In this document: positions 1 to 9,708 of the stretch, piece after piece | Layout of the letters: every line of letters begins with the position of its first letter | How positions within the stretch are numbered: the first letter of the stretch is position 1 | Assembly (NCBI GenBank): GCA_006503475.1 | Contig: RSEH01000192.1 | Span: 28,086 to 92,085 of the forward strand | Direction: 5' to 3' | DNA length: 64,000 nucleotides | Source: Stentor roeselii | Lineage: Eukaryota; Ciliophora; Heterotrichea; Heterotrichida; Stentoridae | The notes under the pieces: model-generated | The model's database searches: none | Told to the model about the DNA's origin: nothing | The model's input: only the letters and a program-made list of their open reading frames with translations | Translations under genes and position numbers: made by a program

Positions 1-1030
1 ATGTTATTAGTTTTGCATGGAATTCGAATAATTCAGTTTGATACTGATTTTCTTCGTCCCATATCTTTATTTTATGCATGAAGTCTCCAGTTGCTATAAG
101 GTTTCCTTTGTTAGAGAGAGATATTGAGCATATATCCCCAGAGTCGTTTTCGATAAATGAAGTCCTATTTGAGTTGATTAAATCCCAGTACTCAATATTC
201 GATCCTGTTCCTGAGTAAAACCGATTTTTCGAAGTCATGACTCCACAAAGAAGACTACCTCTAGTAGCAATCTTATTCATTAATAGATATGAACTTAAAT
301 CCCAGACACAAATTTCATTCTGAGAACTTCCAGAGACAATAAAAGAGTTATCCCAACTAAACTCAACAATAATAACAGACCCTGCATGTTCCTTAAATTT
401 CTTTACTAAGCACCCTTTATTAAAATCCCATAAAATAACAGTTTTATCATCAGATCCAGAGACTGCAAATGAAGAAGTTTTAGAAATATTGACACAGTTA
501 ACTACTGACATATGCTTTACAAAACAGAAAGTTTGAACTCTTTTATCAACATCCCAAACTCTTACAGTTGAGCCACTAGAACCACTAATCAATGTTTTAC
601 CGTCACTTGATATTGCAAGCGAGGTGAACTCAGCATTGTGATTTTTTAGAAACTTATTTGTTTTTATATATGCTTTCTTTGAACTATTTGTGATGATTTT
701 AAAAGGATTTTTTGAATACATCTTTTCGATCATTTCATAAATATTGCTACTCTTTAGATTTAATGGTTTTATTATTGATGTTGACATTACTGTCAGATTG
801 ATTAACTCTGCTTCACTAAATCTTCCTTTTAATAGAGAACTTAATTGTTTATCTAACTGATTGTGTAACAATTTACTTTTTTGTTCAATGAAATTAATAA
901 GGTCTTTTGATTGAGAAGTAATTGTTTCTTTCAGTTCTAAAAGAATTTTTATTAATTGAAGAGCTAATAGTTTTTCTGAATGGGAAGGTAATTTCAATAA
1001 CTCATTCACATGATTGGCTGATAGCCTCAT
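1..1030 (-). CDS. WD40-repeat protein, cut by the window edge
   Basis: The frame opens with ATG at 1028-1030 and runs without a stop to the left edge, giving about 343 residues of N-terminal sequence. Residues 1-120 are helical and polar without a recognised domain. From about residue 130 a beta-propeller begins, with at least five WD repeats ending in VRVWD, VILWD, ICVWD, IEYWD and IKIWD. WD40 propellers are docking platforms, so the protein is probably a scaffold; no partner can be named. The rest of the propeller lies outside the window. The style (short repeats, helical N-terminus) resembles many ciliate WD40 proteins and the giant one at 45.9-50.0 kb. The call of WD40 is firm; the specific function is unknown. 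Confidence 0.9.
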   Translation of the reverse strand, partial: MRLSANHVNELLKLPSHSEKLLALQLIKILLELKETITSQSKDLINFIEQKSKLLHNQLDKQLSSLLKGRFSEAELINLTVMSTSIIKPLNLKSSNIYEMIEKMYSKNPFKIITNSSKKAYIKTNKFLKNHNAEFTSLAISSDGKTLISGSSGSTVRVWDVDKRVQTFCFVKHMSVVNCVNISKTSSFAVSGSDDKTVILWDFNKGCLVKKFKEHAGSVIIVEFSWDNSFIVSGSSQNEICVWDLSSYLLMNKIATRGSLLCGVMTSKNRFYSGTGSNIEYWDLINSNRTSFIENDSGDICSISLSNKGNLIATGDFMHKIKIWDEENQYQTELFEFHAKLIT

Positions 1031-1530
1031 GTGTTGATATTATAAAAAATTTTGAAAATTTATTTGAATTTTCTAAATAAATAAATCGATTCATTGAAAA
1101 CAATTATTTAGCTGTTAAAGAATTTACAGTTTTATTAAAAATGATTTGAAAAAATTTAGTTGTATCTAAATATTAAATTTAAAATTTTATTGTATTAAGT
1201 ACTATTATTATGTTCTCCCAAATGTAAAGAACATAAGAAAACATTCTTGCAGTGGCATAGAAACTCAGGGTTTCTTAGGCAGTTCAAACAATTCATTATA
1301 AACCATATTAGGTTTTGGATACTAAGTTAAATATAGACATAATAAAGATCCATGATAGATTATTTGGTAATATTTATTCACATTCCCAAAGACATATTTT
1401 ATAAAAGTCTTAAAACCAAGCATTCATCTAAATTTCTCACAAAATAGAAAATACTCAAACAAAACTAAAAAAAATCATTCAAATCCAATCTTTTCATACG
1501 AAATATCCTTCCACTCTAAACCCTCATCAA
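1031..1530. other. Intergenic region
   Basis: Divergent spacer of 500 bp between the WD40 gene and the membrane protein gene. AT-rich, no open frame of note, no RNA gene seen. The right half becomes C/A-rich towards the start at 1531, as in other upstream regions of this window. Confidence 0.6.
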
Positions 1531-2163
1531 ATGCTTACAACAAACAAGATAAACCAAAAAATGACTGAAGAAATCGATAACCTTCTAACAAACGACCAAG
1601 TGACTGAAATTCTCTACAAAAACACTCCATGTAAAGGCTGCATTTACTTTTTTTTCCGTTTATTCGTATACATCTTAGTCCTAGTCGGTCTTGGTGACCT
1701 CCTGGGCAGCATATTAGTCTACACAATAACAAAAACACTAGACTGGTACAACGGTTCCTATTCTCTCTTAGGAGTATTTATCATTTTCCTGGCATCTTTT
1801 TCCTATACAACTCGCGAATCAACAGGCGGGACCTGTTTTTACTTATTTCTTCTCTTCCTATGTTTTTTAGGCCAACTAGGGGTGACCCTTGGGATTCTTT
1901 TCTACTCTAACTACCCTTCTTTAATCGGTTCAATGAACGCGAAGACAGTTCGATACGGAATGCTTTCGACTTCTATAATAATCTTCATATCTCTGATAGT
2001 CGGGTGTCTTTACCTCTGCATGATTTCAAAAGAAAACCAAAAACGAATGATTTATAATCAACTTTACGGAGAACCTGAAGATAACATGCAGCCTATTGTC
2101 GGAGTTGACCTTTGGAGGAAGTATGAAAGAACAATGCTGAGGTGGAATCGGTTGTTTAGATGA
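1531..2163 (+). CDS. Four-helix membrane protein, unknown
   Basis: A 210-residue protein with four hydrophobic stretches, roughly residues 40-66, 78-94, 102-126 and 144-166, and hydrophilic ends. The N-terminal 35 residues and the C-terminal 40 residues are polar and probably cytosolic. The layout is tetraspan-like, but the CCG motif of tetraspanins is absent and no family was recognised. There are two possible starts, ATG at 1531 and ATG at 1561; the first is kept because the frame is open and the region before it is C/A-rich like other upstream flanks. It ends with TGA, one of the genes showing that TGA is a stop here. It converges with the EB1 gene, with 57 bp between them. Confidence 0.7.
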   Translation: MLTTNKINQKMTEEIDNLLTNDQVTEILYKNTPCKGCIYFFFRLFVYILVLVGLGDLLGSILVYTITKTLDWYNGSYSLLGVFIIFLASFSYTTRESTGGTCFYLFLLFLCFLGQLGVTLGILFYSNYPSLIGSMNAKTVRYGMLSTSIIIFISLIVGCLYLCMISKENQKRMIYNQLYGEPEDNMQPIVGVDLWRKYERTMLRWNRLFR

Positions 2164-2220
2164 GGGTTTTAATAATTTGTATAATTGTTAGAATTTTCTC
2201 ATCAAAATCCTTAACTATTA

Positions 2221-3000
2221 TTACTCCTGGTTATTTGGAGCGATCAAGACTGAACCGTCCTCATTCACTGTCACTTGCTCGTCATCTGTCGCGAATAGGA
2301 TCTTTTGGATGTCTGCTACTATTTCGTTTGATTGACCTTCGAAGTGGTCACAAAAGAGCTCTATTGACCTCAGCTTACTGAAGTAAAAATCTCTTTCTTT
2401 TTCTAAGGTGTCACTGTTCATTCTTAATTCGGCTATTAACTTCTCTGAGTTTTCGTCACTTGCTGATACTACTTTCTTTGCTGGAGCTGCTTTTGGAGCT
2501 GCAGACATTTTACTTCCACCTGATGGGCGGTCTGCTGGTCTTGATGGTGCTGGCGCCCTTTCTCCAGCTTTTCCAGGAGCTCCGTCCCAGGGAGTTTTCG
2601 CTCCTTTTCTCCTTTCAAGCGCAGGGTAATCAGCACCTCCTCTGCAATTGAGGTCAAAAAAGCGTTTGAACCATTGGAAAAACTCGAGATTGTCCTGGTA
2701 CTTGGCTTTGATGAGCTTCTCCACTTCGATATGCTTATGAACCTGCTGCTTGTCGAAAGCTTGCTGAAGAAGTTTAAAGTTAGGAACGAACTCATGCTCA
2801 AATTTTGCCATCCAGTTGACCTTAGATAGGTTTATGCACCCAGGATACATCACGTCCATAATTTGGCAGTATGCTGCTCCTGAAGCCATTTGCTCTACTT
2901 TTGCAATATTTATACAAAGCAAGCCATTGACCCATGAAATCAGTTCTGACTTAGGAACAAAAAAAGCCCCGTCCATCATACCAAAGTTCTCGTTTGCCAT
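2221..3000 (-). CDS. EB1: EB1/MAPRE microtubule plus-end binding protein
   Basis: A 259-residue protein with the complete EB1 layout. A calponin-homology domain at about residues 15-118 carries the signature around FVPNFKLLQQAF and YQDNLEFFQWFKRFFD. A basic, Pro/Ala-rich linker follows (about 120-180), then the dimerising EB homology coiled coil with ERDFYFSKLRSIELFCDHF at about 202-220. EB1 proteins track growing microtubule ends and recruit CAP-Gly and SxIP partners; in a ciliate the likely sites are spindle, basal bodies and cortical microtubules. The C-terminus is acidic but ends in APNNQE, not the EEY/F tail that CAP-Gly domains recognise in animals and yeast. Length is normal for the family. 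Confidence 0.97.
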   Translation of the reverse strand: MANENFGMMDGAFFVPKSELISWVNGLLCINIAKVEQMASGAAYCQIMDVMYPGCINLSKVNWMAKFEHEFVPNFKLLQQAFDKQQVHKHIEVEKLIKAKYQDNLEFFQWFKRFFDLNCRGGADYPALERRKGAKTPWDGAPGKAGERAPAPSRPADRPSGGSKMSAAPKAAPAKKVVSASDENSEKLIAELRMNSDTLEKERDFYFSKLRSIELFCDHFEGQSNEIVADIQKILFATDDEQVTVNEDGSVLIAPNNQE

Positions 3001-3050
3001 TTTGGATTATAAGACTACTCAACTCAAATCATCAAGTAAAAATAAAAATC

Positions 3051-3548
3051 TCAATAAATCGCTGACTTTTGATATCCTTTTCCTCTAACATACCTAACAG
3101 GTTTAAAAATTTCTGATTTATCCCAACTTCCCTGATATTCAAAAGGAACAAAGCTTTTTGTAATCTGATGTTTCGAAGTTTCTCCAGTAATCGGGTTTAA
3201 ATTATGATATCGAGGGTTTCTTTTAGTCTGCCGATGAAAATAATACTCATTCGGTTCAGGAGTGCCAGTCGTTATTTTTTCAGTCATCCTTGCATTCTTC
3301 TTCCCAAGAGGACTTATCGACCTGTTCACCTGGTACTTCCTGACCGACCCTGTAATCGGATCATGAATCTCATTTCGACTTGACAACCTAAAAAATCGAG
3401 GACCTCCGTCGTTAGGGTCAGTTGAAAGCCGATCACTCTTCAAGTCTTGATTTTTTTCAGGACTTACAAGTGACCTTCGAGTGAAAAACTTGTCAGAGAA
3501 AGGATTTCGTTGAACTGAAACCAAAGAAAAATCAACACTTTTTCTCAT
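3051..3548 (-). CDS. Probable microtubule-associated protein with DPITG/NPITG repeats
   Basis: A basic, low-complexity 165-residue protein without membrane segments or signal peptide. Two related segments are visible: DPITG at residues 63-67 followed by YQVNRSISP, and NPITG at 118-122 followed by HQITKSFVPFE, a spacing of 55 residues. Short repeated motifs of this kind in small basic proteins are common among axonemal and microtubule-inner proteins of ciliates, so that role is inferred, not shown. The spliced gene at 37569-38318 has the similar motif NPITQ twice. It lies 50 bp upstream of the EB1 gene on the same strand and 46 bp from a divergent gene. No exact family was recognised. Confidence 0.7.
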   Translation of the reverse strand: MRKSVDFSLVSVQRNPFSDKFFTRRSLVSPEKNQDLKSDRLSTDPNDGGPRFFRLSSRNEIHDPITGSVRKYQVNRSISPLGKKNARMTEKITTGTPEPNEYYFHRQTKRNPRYHNLNPITGETSKHQITKSFVPFEYQGSWDKSEIFKPVRYVRGKGYQKSAIY

Positions 3549-3594
3549 TTATCCCAAAAATAATTCTAAAGAGTAGAAAAAATTCTGGTAAAAA

Positions 3595-4020
3595 ATGGTT
3601 ATAATGATTCTTTCAGTGATCCTCGCATTGGCTACAGGGTTTGAATTAAGAGATCAGAATTGTATCTCTGGTGAAGAATTCACTGAGCAGAGCTTTCAGC
3701 TTGCGTTTTACCCTCCTGATGCTTCTGGCTTCTCTCAGCCGGTGCTTTATGGAGTTTTTAACCAGTTGACTTTTGTGGACCATGTTGTGGGCTCGTGGAG
3801 CACGAATAACACTGATTGGAATGATTTTGTTCAGCCGATTGACTTGACTTATCCGAACACGATGCTTGTCATGTTCGCTCCTTGGATTCGCTTCTCGTCT
3901 TTGCCGGACTCGAACACTGGAGCTTATTTCGGAAGACTTCAGATATATGGAAATGTCTCAGGAGGTAATTCTAGTGAACTCATTTGGTGCACTCCTTTCG
4001 AGATTCCAGTAGTTAATTAG
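3595..4020 (+). CDS. Small secreted protein, unknown
   Basis: A 141-residue protein that starts with a clear signal peptide (MVIMILSVILALATG) and has no further hydrophobic helix. The mature part has three cysteines, several potential N-glycosylation sites (NNT, NVS, NSS) and many aromatic residues, consistent with a beta-rich extracellular or vacuolar domain. Family not recognised. ATG at 3595 was chosen; ATG at 3604 would leave a slightly shorter signal peptide. It ends with TAG only 16 bp before the next gene on the same strand, so the 3' flank here is extremely short. Confidence 0.75.
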   Translation: MVIMILSVILALATGFELRDQNCISGEEFTEQSFQLAFYPPDASGFSQPVLYGVFNQLTFVDHVVGSWSTNNTDWNDFVQPIDLTYPNTMLVMFAPWIRFSSLPDSNTGAYFGRLQIYGNVSGGNSSELIWCTPFEIPVVN

Positions 4021-4036
4021 ATTAGGACTTAGATAA

Positions 4037-4969
4037 ATGAACGTATTTGGAAGATCTAAACCTATTAGAGCTATGCCTCTGACTACTACTGCTCCTAAAC
4101 TTCCAACGAACTTTGCTGAAAAACTTTTGGAATTGGAAACTCAGCTGGGTTATAACTTATCGGTTAATTTGGTCTCATCTTTGATGCAACTTTATTCTGT
4201 AAGTGTTATGTAGTCAGCAATTGAGTACTACGAAAGCATCCATGACAAGAAGTACCTTCACTACAAAGACCGTCTTCAAAATCTCTTATCAAAGCAAGAA
4301 GTTCTCGAAATTCTCTCCTCATCAACTCCAACACCTGACAAGAAGTCATTTCAAGAAGTTCCAAAAAGTCCCCAATTAAACTCTCGTCAAACCCTATCAT
4401 CAGCTCCATCATTTAACCCTTTCCAATCAAGTCCAATAGTTCCAATCCGTCCAACAAGCCAAGTTTTTTCAGTCGAGGAAGACAAGCAAAGCCTTCCTCG
4501 TCGTCCTCAATCAGGCCAGTTCAACTCAAAATTGCCGACCCCAAAGAAAGAAGTTGACTTGGCGATAAACTCTCATCTTCACGAGACGAGCAACGCGAGT
4601 AGCATAGTAAAAGCGAGTATCAGAAGTCAAGAAGGCGACAACTTGCAACAAAGGCTTCAGGCACGTAAGAGAGCAAGCAGCTTGAAACCTCAAAAAATCA
4701 TTGAAAAGGAAGAAAAGGATTTAAAAGCTACAAAAGCTAATAAACTTGAAATGTATCAAAAGGAAATTGAAGAAATTATGGAAAAATATGCTGAGGATAA
4801 AATTGTTAGGATTCAGATGATTGAGAAAAAATATAGAAGTGAAAATTGGCAGGGGAATAAAGATGAACGTGAGATTTTAATGAAGAAGGAAATTGAAGAG
4901 GCACAGATGGAGATTGTTAGGCAGAGGAAAGAGAGGATTGCTTTTTTAAGACATAAGTATGAAACATAA
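4037..4969 (+). CDS. Spliced coiled-coil protein, unknown
   Basis: Two exons joined across a 15-nt intron (4199-4213) give a protein of 305 residues. The first exon begins MNVFGRSKPIRAM and ends MQLYS. The second begins SAIEYYESIHDKKY and runs to the TAA at 4967-4969. Without splicing the frame stops at TAG inside the intron. The middle third is Ser/Pro-rich and probably disordered (about residues 85-160). The C-terminal 90 residues are a charged coiled coil rich in Glu, Lys and Arg. No domain was recognised; a cytoskeletal role would be typical but is a guess. The start lies 16 bp after the stop of the upstream secreted-protein gene. Confidence 0.85.
4199..4213 (+). other. 15-nt intron
   Basis: The sequence gtaagtgttatgtag has GT...AG ends. 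It interrupts an otherwise open frame and contains an in-frame TAG. Removing it joins two coding stretches in the same frame. Confidence 0.92.
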
Positions 4970-5078
4970 TTATCAGTTTTATTTGAAAGTATTGAAGGAG
5001 TTAAAGGTTATTTAAGTGGATGAGAAAATTAACAATCTATTCATCATCATTTTTGGGTAATTACCTTTTATTATAATA

Positions 5079-5879
5079 ATGATATCTAAAAACACCAGAG
5101 AAATCCTTCAAAGCTACTACAATCTTAATTCTGCTCCGACGTCATCAAAACACTCAAGAAAATCTCCAATCTATAAACATATCACATTGAAAAAGCACAC
5201 TCGCAGTGAAATCAGAACCAATTCCAAACAATTACCAGACCCATTATTTCAATTATCAGCTAAACCCAAGAAAGTACGTTCTTCCAGTTTTGCATCATGT
5301 AACGTATGCAAAAGTCAATCAATCCGTTTAAACCTTCACTCAAAGCCACAGCCCTTCGAAGTTACTCCAGAGAAAGAAAGTCTAAAATCCTCTGCTGACT
5401 TTCCAAACTTTTTACTAAGTTCAGACATAAAACTAGGCAACAGAATAATCGACTTGGAAAAGATGAAAGTTTTAAAAAAGATTTATAAAGAAGCAATAAA
5501 TTTTGAATCAGAGAAGATATTATTGAAGTTTTATTATAATGAATATGAGAAAACTTTCAATATTTTACCTTTAGGGGACTCGGCTCCTTTAAGTGAATGT
5601 TGTGGGTCTGGACTTGTCGTTCAAGTCTCTTGTGACTATGGAGGAAAAGTGATATGCCCACAAAGAAATTGCTTTATTAGTTGTTTAACGAATTTTTTTA
5701 TTGAAAAACAAGATTTGCAGATACTTTGGTCAACACCTCAAGTCAACTTTTTTCAGAAGAGGAAGAAAATTTCAGGGAACTCTGGGAAAACTCTTGATTT
5801 TTATAGGGAAAGACTGGGGATTTCGAGAAGGAATATTTTTAATACTCCAAAAGGAGTCAATTTCTATTATCAGATTTAG
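5079..5879 (+). CDS. Hypothetical protein
   Basis: A 266-residue protein with no recognised family. The N-terminal 120 residues are basic, Ser-rich and probably disordered. The C-terminal half is more ordered and includes a cysteine-containing segment (CCGSGLVVQVSCDY, then CPQRNCFISC) that could be a small zinc- or disulphide-stabilised fold. There is no signal peptide or membrane helix. The start ATG at 5079 follows TTATAATA, similar to other start contexts in this window. It converges with the ankyrin gene across 94 bp. The codon use and length argue for a real gene; the role is unknown. Confidence 0.7.
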   Translation: MISKNTREILQSYYNLNSAPTSSKHSRKSPIYKHITLKKHTRSEIRTNSKQLPDPLFQLSAKPKKVRSSSFASCNVCKSQSIRLNLHSKPQPFEVTPEKESLKSSADFPNFLLSSDIKLGNRIIDLEKMKVLKKIYKEAINFESEKILLKFYYNEYEKTFNILPLGDSAPLSECCGSGLVVQVSCDYGGKVICPQRNCFISCLTNFFIEKQDLQILWSTPQVNFFQKRKKISGNSGKTLDFYRERLGISRRNIFNTPKGVNFYYQI

Positions 5880-5973
5880 AAATTGGTTGGTGTTGTTGAA
5901 TTGTTTAACGTAGTTGGTGTTTTGAGTTAATTATAATATTGATATTCGAATATGCTTATAAGAAAAATAACTG

Positions 5974-7119
5974 TTAAAGTTTTTCTTCTAAGAAAGTCAT
6001 CTGACTTAGATTAGGAACGCTCTGATCAACTTCAATAGAACTTATGTTTACTTCATTCGACTCTTCGAGTTCCTCTTTGAATATTTCTTGGAAATTGAAC
6101 TTATTTCCTTTTATTTTGCTTAGTTTATTTTCAAGAGCAGGGTCAAGTACCGGTGGGACTCTACCTTTACTCAAAGAGTATTTGTCATCAACTCTTCCTT
6201 TGCTAATCGAAACTCCTTCATTTCTCAGTTTACCTTCTAAATACTCAACAATATCCCGATCTTCCAACACCAGCAAAGTTTCTTCAGCTTCATATTTCAA
6301 GTCAACCCCAACAACTTCTACCAAATACTGAAAGCAAGGTAAAAACCTTTTCTGTTTCCTTTTCTTAGACCAAACAGCCAGTACCTGCAAAGAACTTTCA
6401 TTTCTTTTATTTAAAACATGAAAGTCAGCAGAGCACTTTTCATACAAATACTGAATCATTTCGACCATTCCAGTCCTACAAGCGACAAGAGCACAATTTT
6501 CGCCAGTAGTCTCTTCCTGATAATGCACATCAAATTCAGCTGGCGGGGTCCTTCCAGCGAAATGTTCAAAAACAAACTGAACAATACCAAGTTTTCCTTT
6601 ATCACAAGCATGTTGCAAAGGTGTCAAACTTCCAATACAATAAAAATTTTTACTTCTTTCCAAAGACTTCATATTTTTCGACCTGGTAAAACTAAGAGAA
6701 ATCGATTCTTCTTCTCCATTTTCTATTTCGTCACTTTTATTGAGGTAAAAAGGAAGATAAAACTCCAGCAACTTTCGATGACCCAGTTCACAGATGATGT
6801 CAATTGGCCGTTTGTTGAGTGGCAGGTACAACTTGCTCATTAATGAAAGCTTGGCACGTCCAAGTTCTAAAATAATAGCGAAAGCTTCAGTATGGCCTAA
6901 ATACAAAGAGTACCCCAAAGCGTTCATGTCTTGATTGTAAATCTTACGAATCGGCATGTTTATGTTGAACAATGGATCACGTGAACCTGATGTCATTGTG
7001 TACTTTATAATGATTTCTCGGATACGGTCTAGTGAGTTTGACTCGATTGCTTGGGAAAGTTTATTTGATATAAACTTGGAAAAGGAAGAATTGCTTTTCA
7101 CGGCACAACAATTTCCCAT
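5974..7119 (-). CDS. Ankyrin-repeat protein with N-terminal lipidation signal
   Basis: A 381-residue protein starting MGNCCAVKSNSS. Gly2 followed by two cysteines is a classic N-myristoylation plus palmitoylation signal, so membrane anchoring is likely. Ankyrin-type helix pairs follow at about residues 70-285. Recognisable turns are MNALGYSLYLGHTEAFAIIL, RPIDIICELGHRKLLEFYL, TPLQHACDKGKLGIVQFVF and CALVACRTGMVEMIQYLY. The C-terminal 80 residues are charged and probably flexible. Ankyrin proteins are protein-binding scaffolds; the partner is unknown. Its start codon lies only 13 bp from the start codon of the divergent ubiquitin protease gene, so the two must share regulatory DNA. Confidence 0.9.
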   Translation of the reverse strand: MGNCCAVKSNSSFSKFISNKLSQAIESNSLDRIREIIIKYTMTSGSRDPLFNINMPIRKIYNQDMNALGYSLYLGHTEAFAIILELGRAKLSLMSKLYLPLNKRPIDIICELGHRKLLEFYLPFYLNKSDEIENGEEESISLSFTRSKNMKSLERSKNFYCIGSLTPLQHACDKGKLGIVQFVFEHFAGRTPPAEFDVHYQEETTGENCALVACRTGMVEMIQYLYEKCSADFHVLNKRNESSLQVLAVWSKKRKQKRFLPCFQYLVEVVGVDLKYEAEETLLVLEDRDIVEYLEGKLRNEGVSISKGRVDDKYSLSKGRVPPVLDPALENKLSKIKGNKFNFQEIFKEELEESNEVNISSIEVDQSVPNLSQMTFLEEKL

Positions 7120-7132
7120 TTATTATCTGGTA

Positions 7133-9457
7133 ATGAATAAAAACTCGAATTTAAGAGAACCTGGAAATCCTGTTGGAATTGAAAATTGTGGAAATACTTG
7201 CTTTATGAACTCTCTTCTTCAGTTTTACTTTATGGTACCTCCTCTTGTTCGTATGGTCTTCCAGGCCACGACTGAATCTTCAGACCCTTCTTCTTTGTTT
7301 CTGAAAAATCTACAAATTCTATTTGCTGAACTTTTAGGAAGTGCGAAAAAAGCTATCAACCCTCGACCTCTTTTTGAATCACTTGAAAAAGCAGCTGGAA
7401 CCAGCTTTAAATTTGGAAGTCAAGAAGATATTGGCGAGTTTCATATGATTTTTGTGGAAACTCTTAAGAAAAGCTTGAAAAATTCAGGAAGTATGGGAAA
7501 TGTTGAAATTTCTTTAAGGAAATTGTTTTCTGGGAAAAATAATGAAATTGTTGTGGTTGAGAAAGATGGGAAAAGAAGTGAAATAAGCAATTTAAGTTCG
7601 AAGTTTTTAAGTATTTTGATTGGGAATAAAGAGGAAAATCTTGTAGCTGAATGGCAAAATACTATTTTTTCTGATATCACCGGGCTGCTAAGGGAAAGTC
7701 TTTATCAAGTTGATGCGCAGCAGGAGATTTGGGTGGAAAAACTGCCTGAGGTCCTTTTCTTTCAGATAAAAAGAGTTTATTATATTGAAGGTTTTGATGA
7801 AACTTATAAGGACTGTACAGGAATCAAGGTTCCTAAAGACCTTTATGCTGATCGAATGCTTTTGAAGAATAAGGAAGTCACTTTGAAAATAAGAAATGAA
7901 TGTTTTGAACTTAATCAAAGAAAAAAAGAACTTCTTGAAAGTCTTCATGTTTATAAACCAGACTCGAGGAATGCCTTGATTGAATCGATAAAGACTCTGA
8001 AAACTTTCATGCAGACTCGAGAAGGTATTGAATTCAGTGAAGAGGTCTCAAAGAGTCTTGCATATTTTGAAGCTCTTGAATCTCACATCAACCAGAAAAT
8101 CAATGAAATTCAACAAGAAATAGAAAATATTGACTCTCAAATCATTTCCAAGTACGAGTCAATGCGTGATCATCGGTTTACTTTACATTCTATTCTTATT
8201 CACGACGGGTCTTCAGGCTTCGGGCATTATTTCGCATTGATTAAAGACCTAAGTCAAGATATCTGGAGAATGTACAACGACTCTATCATTAGAACTATTG
8301 AAGAAAGTGAAGTTTTTGACATGGTTCAAGGAAAAAAAGAAGGAAAAACTGCTTATTGTCTAGTTTATGTCAACCCTGATACTATTCTTCAAAGCTCAAC
8401 TGGCTTACCCTTGCTTGTCTTTCAACCTGGCTTATTTGACCAAGGATTTGAATGTGAATATCAATGCTACATCCAAAACGATTCAATTTTAAATGAAATC
8501 AACAGAAAAAACATTCAGATCTTCGAGGAGTCAAAAATTGAAGAAAGCCTTGGAACATTAACCATGTTTCAAAAAACTTACCAAAGAATAAATTCAAGTC
8601 TTTACAATGGAGCTAGTCTATATTTCGAAGAAATCCAAAATTTCCCTCAATTTCTTCGATCGAAAAATAGAAGGCAACTTATGATTTATGCTATTTTTGA
8701 CTTCTCATCAATGACACACTTTGGTTCAAGATATAAAGATTTAGACAATTCCATAAAAAAAGCAATTGTTTCTACCTGCAAACATCCGAGTTTTTATGAG
8801 CTGGTTTCAAGAGAGTATCAAGAATATGAAGAATTTTCAGTTTTTTTCAAAGAAACTCTTAAAAATTACCATATAAGTGCTTTAATCATTGAATTGATTG
8901 TAGAGTCCAAGTATAATCCTGCTACTCGCATTTTTTGCTGTTGCATTCATACAGCTGAGATGAATAATCAATCAGTTTATGACTTATTGAATAATTGCAT
9001 GAAATATGTACTTTTTTCTTTGGTTAAAGACTTGATAACTACAGCGAAAGGGAAGAATTTAACTGGTTTGACTGATATTTGTGATTCGATACACCTCTTG
9101 ATGTATGTTTTCAAAAATAACAGCTTTTCTTCTGGACTTGATATGGTTTTAACTCAAATTGAAAAAAAGTTTTTAAATGGGTTTAATAAGGAAAAAGAAT
9201 CTGCTGCTCAGTGCTTCGCGAAAATTAAAGATAAAAGTTTTAATTTGGATCCTTTTTATGAGAAGGTTATTCAGGATTTGCATACTTTTAATGAAAAATT
9301 CTCGAAGATAAACATAATTACTTATGAAGACTTAGGATCAACTTATAGAAGAATCCATGATCCACATCAGCGGTTAAATAGTAAGTTTTCTAAGTGGAAG
9401 AGCTTTATTGAAAGAGGAATGAATGGAAAAAAACTTGATATCAAAGATTTTGAATAA
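7133..9457 (+). CDS. Ubiquitin-specific protease (USP, peptidase C19)
   Basis: A cysteine protease that removes ubiquitin from proteins. From the start chosen here (MNKNSNLREPGN, ATG at 7133) it has 774 residues. The Cys box NPVGIENCGNTCFMNSLL has the catalytic Cys at residue 23. A QEDIGEF motif follows, then the His box GFGHYFALI with His about residue 365, and MYND about residues 380-383 supplying the Asn/Asp. A coiled-coil insertion lies between the halves of the catalytic domain, and about 380 residues of helical C-terminal extension follow it. The layout recalls USP25/USP28, but this assignment is tentative. The frame is open back to 6956, but that stretch overlaps the ankyrin gene; the conserved domain starts directly after the downstream ATG. 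Confidence 0.93.
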   Translation: MNKNSNLREPGNPVGIENCGNTCFMNSLLQFYFMVPPLVRMVFQATTESSDPSSLFLKNLQILFAELLGSAKKAINPRPLFESLEKAAGTSFKFGSQEDIGEFHMIFVETLKKSLKNSGSMGNVEISLRKLFSGKNNEIVVVEKDGKRSEISNLSSKFLSILIGNKEENLVAEWQNTIFSDITGLLRESLYQVDAQQEIWVEKLPEVLFFQIKRVYYIEGFDETYKDCTGIKVPKDLYADRMLLKNKEVTLKIRNECFELNQRKKELLESLHVYKPDSRNALIESIKTLKTFMQTREGIEFSEEVSKSLAYFEALESHINQKINEIQQEIENIDSQIISKYESMRDHRFTLHSILIHDGSSGFGHYFALIKDLSQDIWRMYNDSIIRTIEESEVFDMVQGKKEGKTAYCLVYVNPDTILQSSTGLPLLVFQPGLFDQGFECEYQCYIQNDSILNEINRKNIQIFEESKIEESLGTLTMFQKTYQRINSSLYNGASLYFEEIQNFPQFLRSKNRRQLMIYAIFDFSSMTHFGSRYKDLDNSIKKAIVSTCKHPSFYELVSREYQEYEEFSVFFKETLKNYHISALIIELIVESKYNPATRIFCCCIHTAEMNNQSVYDLLNNCMKYVLFSLVKDLITTAKGKNLTGLTDICDSIHLLMYVFKNNSFSSGLDMVLTQIEKKFLNGFNKEKESAAQCFAKIKDKSFNLDPFYEKVIQDLHTFNEKFSKINIITYEDLGSTYRRIHDPHQRLNSKFSKWKSFIERGMNGKKLDIKDFE

Positions 9458-9708
9458 TTAAGTAGTAATTAGGGTACTCTTGTAAGGAAGATTTATGATA
9501 ACCGACATTGAAGTAAACTCAAGTTAATAAATGATCCTAAGAAAAAACAAATATATTAAAAAAATAATCTCAAAATAGAGACCCATTTCCAAATAAATAA
9601 CCCAACATTAATCTCCTCACAAATCTTCCTAAAATCATTAAATCCCTAAAAACACCTCTAAAAAATTCTAAAATAATTCCAACTCTTCACCAATAAATAT
9701 CAATCAAT

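Noticed and set aside
6956-7132. Upstream in-frame extension of the ubiquitin protease
   Set aside because: It overlaps the coding region of the divergent ankyrin gene, and the conserved domain begins after the later ATG at 7133.
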